Source: Serilophus lunatus
Lineage: Eukaryota > Chordata > Aves > Passeriformes > Eurylaimidae
Direction: 5' to 3'
Assembly: GCA_013399895.1 (NCBI GenBank)
Contig: VXBA01003719.1
Span: 313,903 to 377,902, forward strand
DNA: 64,000 nucleotides
A program made the translations under genes and the position numbers. Positions within the stretch are counted from its first letter, which is position 1, and each line of letters starts with the position of its first letter. Below are positions 58,454 to 64,000 of the stretch, one piece after another. The notes beneath the pieces are model-generated. The model made no database searches. It had not been told where the DNA came from and saw only the letters and a program-made list of their open reading frames with translations.

Positions 58454-61400
58454 AACACAGCCAAAGAAACAAAACCCCATAAGGTGTCTATTTTTACAGA
58501 ACTTAATAAATAGTCATCTGGAGACCAGAAGAGGAGCAGAAACAGGAATCCAATCATAGACATCTGCCTTCTTGCCTTTGACATAAAAAAGAAAGCATTT
58601 CTCAGTGGTCAAGTCTCTTCAAAAACTTAAAAGCTAAGTTTTTAAGCTCCCCTCAGTTCTCCTGTGTTGTATGCTTTACCTATATTCAAGTTTTGTTTGT
58701 TTGCTAATATTGCTCCTTCTACAAATCTTTCATTCTTTACTGTACAAAAAAAACCCCTTCATGCTAGAAATGTTACATTCAGCCTAGAGTAGCTATGAAC
58801 CTCTCTTCTTTAAATTCCACAATATGCCATTGAATTTGACTGAAACTTTGACATGAATTCTGTCATACGGCTTTGAAACAGTAACAAACACTTCACCTGA
58901 TATTCTTTATCCTTCAAAAGTCCTTGAATTTCTGTTTCTCCAGAAAACTTTGTACTGGTAATTTAGTAGAAGCCATTGTTGTAAACCAATAACATGCTGT
59001 GCTTCCTCCCCCTCCAATCCTCCCTCAAAACACAATAGAGAGTTAAAATGCAATCAAGAGTTAAGTGCAGACAGTCCTACATATTTAATCTGAAATTTCA
59101 CTATACGGTATTTCTAGATGGTGTACACTCCTTCTATAGATAATGCAGTATGTACTATCTTGCCAATGTTCCCATTAAATATCTGCTGGGATTTGGCAAT
59201 AAGTACATTAAAAAAACTGTTGGAAAGGTCTCCAAGAGACAGTCCATCCCTGAAGACAGGATTAGCTATATATGTTATCATTGCTGACAGATGGCTGACT
59301 AGCATATTCCTAAAGACTTCAGCGGTGGAGACCCTCAAAACAAAACATTCAGCACTCTGTTTTTCTTAACTTTGCACAGTTTAAATTTTCAGCTTCATTG
59401 TTTCTTGTCACAATTTATTCTAAAGACTTTTTTACAACAGCTTTTCATACTTGAAGGTTTTTTCATTACCTTCCTCTGGTCTTCTAAGGGGAAAGAAATT
59501 TCATCTCTGCTTTCCTTTAGATGGCCAACTTATCATCCACCTTAAGTCTTCTCTGCCAGATGAAGCAAAAAGCGTTCATTCTCAAGTCTTGCAGGTATAT
59601 TCCTGTGTGAAGATTACCTTCACAATAACATTATACCTGGATGAGATTCAATGCAGGTCTCTTTCATCCTTGCTTTTAGATTCTTTTCCCACAGACTGAT
59701 GTTCCTTATCTTTTTTTTCATCTGATAGTTTTTACTCAAGCACAGTTCCTTTCACTTGTTTGTGGTGAATTGTATCCCATTTTTAGTAAAATACAATCAT
59801 GACCCTTTCCAATGCTAATGCTGTTTTTCAACCAATATGTAGTTTTCGTCCCCAGGTAATACCTGTAAATTTCTAAAATTCATGCCTTTTATTCCATTAA
59901 CCAGATTATTAGTGTACAAAATTAAACAAACAAAATCCCTCTGCACTTAATTGAATCTTTCATTTTTGCTCCAAATTAGTGATAATTACTTGCTGAGCAT
60001 GGCGGTCCACCCTGTGGTTCACTCTCTCTCTAACAGTCTAGCCAGAGCAGTATGTACCTGTGAGTTCCCCAGAGTGGGACAGCCAGACTTGAGGGTAACC
60101 CAGCATTTGCCATGCCCTCACTCATGGAGCACAATTCCATGGGGCTGGTAAACAGGTGAGTCCACTAGTGGCCTCCAGCATATCAAGTAATGAACATTGG
60201 CAAAAGAAGACGTGGATAAAGATGAGGCTGGAGAGCCAGCACTGCTGCAGCACTGCCAGAGCCAGAGGCCCTGGGGGGGCCAAAATGGGGTCCTGGTTGC
60301 TGGGAAGGGGATACAAGGTTGACTGGGGACATCTTGGCATACTGGTGTCCACAGAGTCAACATGCACATGAAAATATGGTTTCCTTGTTTTCCCAAGACC
60401 ATTTACTGAAGGTGTTTGGTTTTTTTCAGTATGACTACTAGCAGACACAAGTGGTCAATTTCCTTGTGCAAACACAGGAATCTAACCCTGTTCAGAAGTA
60501 GAGACCTCATGATACTTTTTGTGTTTCTTTTGTGTTTCTTTCTTTCACCTGCACCTCTCCTCTTTCTTGGTACAATATCATTCATATCTGTGGAATATTA
60601 AATGCCTATTATCTTATTAATAATATTCTTTAGTAAGCTTTCAACAGAGGAAATGACCACAGCTTCAGCTGAAAGATAAACCGAAGAGTGAACTCCTTTC
60701 TAGTATATCTGATGCATTTGAGTTAGTTACTATGGCGATCCCACCCATGTGATATTTAGTTTTGACTCACAGCTGCTGTAGTCTCTGGCATTGTTCCCTA
60801 ATTTTTTTTTTACTATAATAAAAGTTCTCAGACTATAAGCATCCTGCTTGAGGCATAAGAAGCAGCTTGAAAAGGAAAAGGTGCCTGCTGCTTAAGCAAT
60901 ATATTTTACTTTTAGGGAGTTTTTTTTAAGGGAAATGAGCTAAATTGCATCTGCCTCATCTTACAATTTTCAACTTAGATTGCACAAAGTATGTTTAAAA
61001 AAATTCTAAGCTACTGCAGTAAAAGTGTATTTGTTTTCTCTTAGATTACAGACTTTGAGGGTCTTCACACAAATGCTTTTTCATACAGAATAAATTGAGC
61101 AAGCTTATGTTTGAGCACAAAGAGCCATTCTCTTCTGTGTATGGAGCTCCTAGGGCAATGGGAATTCTGTACCAAAATAGACTCGGAATCATCTTATCTC
61201 CTGCAATCTGCAGAGTCCACAGAACTCTTTTGCTATTTTCCAATTTTAAGCCAGGCTTCTGTTTGAGACCCTCTTATTTGTTTGTTTTTGCATCTACCTT
61301 GTCTACTCTCTTCGCCTACTGTACCCCAGCCTCTACTTAAGTGTTTTAAGATGATCTTTCCTCCAATTATTCCTTTTTTTTCTCTATGATGGAAATTTAA

Positions 61401-62218
61401 CCTTTGTTTTATTTTTATCTCTTAATTCTCCATCTCATTGCTTTAGGGCATCCTGATCCTGAAGTAGTCTAATTAAAAACATAAAATGTATTCTTGTGGG
61501 AACATCAGACCAGGAACACCTAATCCAGCTGGTGATACCATTATATTCTTAGAACACAAGAACAATTGCTGTAACATTATCTGAAGAAAGAAATCTAACA
61601 TGATTGTAATATTCAGTTTAATCTTATTTGGAAAAACTCATTGACATATGGATACTGTGTGATATATCACATGTAAGGTTTAACATTGTTTGTTAGCTTC
61701 ACCATGCACTAGTTATCAGCATATATTTTATCCTAAATTACTTTCACTCTCTAGTTATGCTTTTGGTGTAATATGTACAAAATATACTGACACTTTTGAG
61801 ACACTATATTATTAAAGCTAACTACTGTATTACTATGAGTTACAGAGCAGCAACGTTAATGGGTTCCTAACATAACTATTTATTTTACATTTCTGAAGAA
61901 AATTAGTTGTAATTTGTCAGTGAATAAGGTTCTTTTTAAATAGATTTAATGTATACTTTGCAAGTTTGATTATGTAATCAGCAGCCTACTCATGTTCTGA
62001 TGGTTTATTGATAGCTTAAAGCCTTTTAAGCAACATGATTCTTTTTTCTTGTGTTCTACTTCCCCTTGGGAAATTTAAAGTTCACATTGAAAAGGAGGGA
62101 TTGAAAAAAAAGAAACTCACTTTCTTCTGCTGAATCCATTAAAAAATCGGCTTAGAAGCTTGGCAAGATGAATTTATCAAGAATAAAACATACCTTTTCA
62201 GTCCAATTTCTTTGCTAA
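54363..62218. other. unassigned AT-rich DNA
   Basis: About 7.9 kb with no recognised mobile element. It has A-rich runs at 55090-55125, a T/G-rich low-complexity patch at 57137-57226, an inverted repeat at 57455-57490, the CA repeat at 58425, and a less AT-rich patch at about 59995-60370. A 74-base exon-like segment at 59521-59594 is discussed as a finding. No gene is supported. Confidence 0.5.
58425..58449. repeat. (AC)n microsatellite
   Basis: Twelve perfect AC units followed by AAAC-type units. Confidence 0.95.
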
Positions 62219-62545
62219 AATCACAGAATATGCCAAGTTGGAAGGGACCCACAAGGATCACTGAGTCCAACTCCTGGCCCTGCACAGGACCATCCCTAAG
62301 AGTCACACCATGTTCCTGAGAGTATTCTCCAAATGGTTCTTGAAATCTGTCAGGCTTGGTGCTGTGACCACTTCCCTGGGGAACCTGTTCTAGTACTCAA
62401 ACACCCTGTGGATGAAGGACCTTTTTCTAATATTCAACCTAAGCTTCCTCTGACATAACTTCAAGCTATTCCCTCTGATTCTGTCACTGTTCATGAGAAA
62501 GAAGAGATCAGTGTCTGCCCCTTCTCTTCCTCTCACAGAGAAGGT
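62219..62545 (-). mobile_element. CR1 3'-end fragment, minus strand
   Basis: The plus strand reads as the complement of the CR1 3' UTR and ORF2 C-terminus in the expected order: AATCACAGAATATGCCAAGT, GGAAGGGACCCACAAGGATC, TTCCCTGGGGAACCTGTTCT, then GAGATCAGTGTCTGCCCCTT. It breaks off near 62545. It matches the 4008 stub and the 3' end of the 8270-11323 element, so these three belong to one subfamily. Confidence 0.93.
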
Positions 62546-62676
62546 ACAAATATTTTTGAATGAACATTGCAAAAGGCTACATGTTGGTACCTCATGAAAA
62601 AAAATCATACTAGTGACAGGGTCAGGGTGCCAATACTTATCCATTATTTGCTGTTTACTTGCTTTGCAATCTACTT

Positions 62677-62807
62677 CACAGTATCACAGTATCAGCAAAG
62701 TTGGAAGAGACCTTAGAGATCATTGAGTCCAGTCTATAATCTAACAGCAACCCATCATCTAAATCATGGCACCAAGTGCCTCATCCAGCCTACTCCTGAA
62801 CACTTGT
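62677..62807 (-). mobile_element. CR1 3'-end fragment of a second subfamily, minus strand
   Basis: The plus strand begins CACAGTATCACAGTATCAG and continues GTTGGAAGAGACCTTAGAGA and GAGTCCAGTCTATAATCTAA, the complement of a CR1 3' UTR of a different subfamily from the one about 130 bases upstream. It is short and 5'-truncated, with no coding sequence. Confidence 0.85.
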
Positions 62808-64000
62808 TTTCTGGCTTCATGTTAAGTTTGCAAATCAACAGTTACTTAGAAACAAGATCTTCTACTACAAAAGTGACTACATGAACCAAGAAAACTGTTC
62901 TCCTTCTCTGTTAAGTACTGCTCTGTTTTTGGATTATCCTCTATCTCCCACTTTCATCACTTATTTATGGCCAAACATTTTGTCTTTGATGCAATTCTTC
63001 CTCATCTGTGCATGTAAGGGGGTTTATTAAGCCTAATAACAACAGAATTTTGTACACTAACTAGTATAACCTAAATCTAAAGTGAAATCCCACTCTTTCT
63101 AATATATATATAAATTCAAATGCATTTTTTCATGAGTGTTTGAACAAGTTTTTTACCTAGTCAGTAGAAAGAGGTTGGTAAATCTAAAGCTTCCAGGAAG
63201 AAAACTGATTGTCTAACTTAGATGCTTAAGCTTGATCACTCTGATTCTGTTACTGAAGCTCTTTAAAAATGAGTAATTCTTTTAATGGACAAATTAAGCA
63301 AATGTTTCAGGAAGTGTTTAAGGCATGAAAGACTTAGTCAAAATTTAGGTAAATTAATCAAGTTGATTGAAGTCACTCAAGGATATTTTCCCCACACACA
63401 CTTTTCATGACTGCCATACTACCTTCTCAGATACAGAGCTGAATAGAACTAAACTTTAGCAGCAACGGTCTTTTCCATCCTCGATATAAATTGTAATCTA
63501 ATGTTCTGCTATCTTTACATTACAATATTGTTCTACATTTGCTATATGCCTTAAGAGATTCGTTTGAATTTTTATTTTACAGTTTTCCCTTTGGATCACT
63601 TCTCAGTCGAAGATATTCTGCATTAAATAACAAATTTGTTTTTTTCATTTTATAGAGATGTCTTCCTGAGTGGTTTGGAAAATATTTGATTTTAACATTA
63701 GTCATCAATATTTTTTCTTAAAAGGAGTTGCAATTATAAGTTTCTTCAGTCTGAACATAAAAAATAAGGCCTCCTAAATCCTGTCTGCAAGTCTTAAAAG
63801 TGTAACTTCCAATTTTTCTTTTTATTTTTTTTTTAAGATTTTCCCACACCTTTGTTGCACATTGATTTATTTTTCTTCCATTTTGAATTTAAGATATTCC
63901 CTATCATTTTGTTCTTTACAAATGTCTCTTGGCCTGATTTCCCTTTAAAACCACTATCTATTATTTACCTTCTCTATCACTTAATTCATCTCATAACTGA
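62808..64000. other. unassigned AT-rich DNA
   Basis: AT-rich unique-looking sequence to the window edge. Nothing recognised. Confidence 0.5.

Noticed and set aside
1..64000. tRNA, rRNA or snRNA genes
   Set aside because: No cloverleaf-like blocks with A and B box sequences or other known RNA gene signatures were seen by eye; no scanner could be run.

Overview
The window reads as AT-rich vertebrate nuclear DNA from a bird, probably a passerine. The evidence is many 5'-truncated CR1 LINEs ending in the short 3' repeat typical of avian CR1, together with many solo LTRs of endogenous retroviruses. The passerine call is inference from how the LTRs look. I found no host protein-coding gene I can name. 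The sequence looks like a long intron or a gene desert that has collected retroelements. Identified elements cover roughly a quarter of it.

Layout. 1-8.3 kb: unassigned DNA with one CR1 (1188-2571) and a CR1 3' stub. 8.27-11.3 kb: a CR1 that keeps its 5' region, ORF1 and the first codons of ORF2, has lost nearly all of ORF2, and is split by a solo LTR (8825-10059). 11.3-20.6 kb: unassigned. 20.6-22.9 kb: a minus-strand CR1 piece next to a plus-strand CR1 with a reverse-transcriptase relic. 22.9-30.6 kb: unassigned. 30.6-32.2 kb: one LTR inserted in another, with a 270-base N gap inside the inner one. 34.8-36.3 kb: a large plus-strand LTR carrying a small, oppositely oriented alpharetrovirus-like LTR. 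39.2-40.0 kb: a tetranucleotide microsatellite split by an LTR. 41.3-43.3 kb: two minus-strand LTRs. 45.0-47.8 kb: an LTR-like segment, then the longest CR1. 49.8-51.7 kb: a 1.9-kb LTR. 53.2-54.4 kb: a GC-rich LTR against a CR1 fragment. 54.4-64 kb: unassigned DNA, then two CR1 3' ends.

The strongest direct observations are target-site duplications (TSDs) read by eye: AAGAG, CCTAC, GTAGG, AATAG and ATTTG (5 bp each) and CAGCTG (6 bp). They fix LTR ends to the base and give the insertion order in the nested sites. No LTR has a partner LTR or internal gag/pol/env sequence here, so all look like solo LTRs. The retroelement proteins are all broken. A few short segments with splice-like borders are reported only as weak exon candidates. 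I see no new biological system. The most unusual items are the nested insertions, the internally deleted CR1, the LTR inside a microsatellite, and the CRE-TATA arrangement in one LTR.
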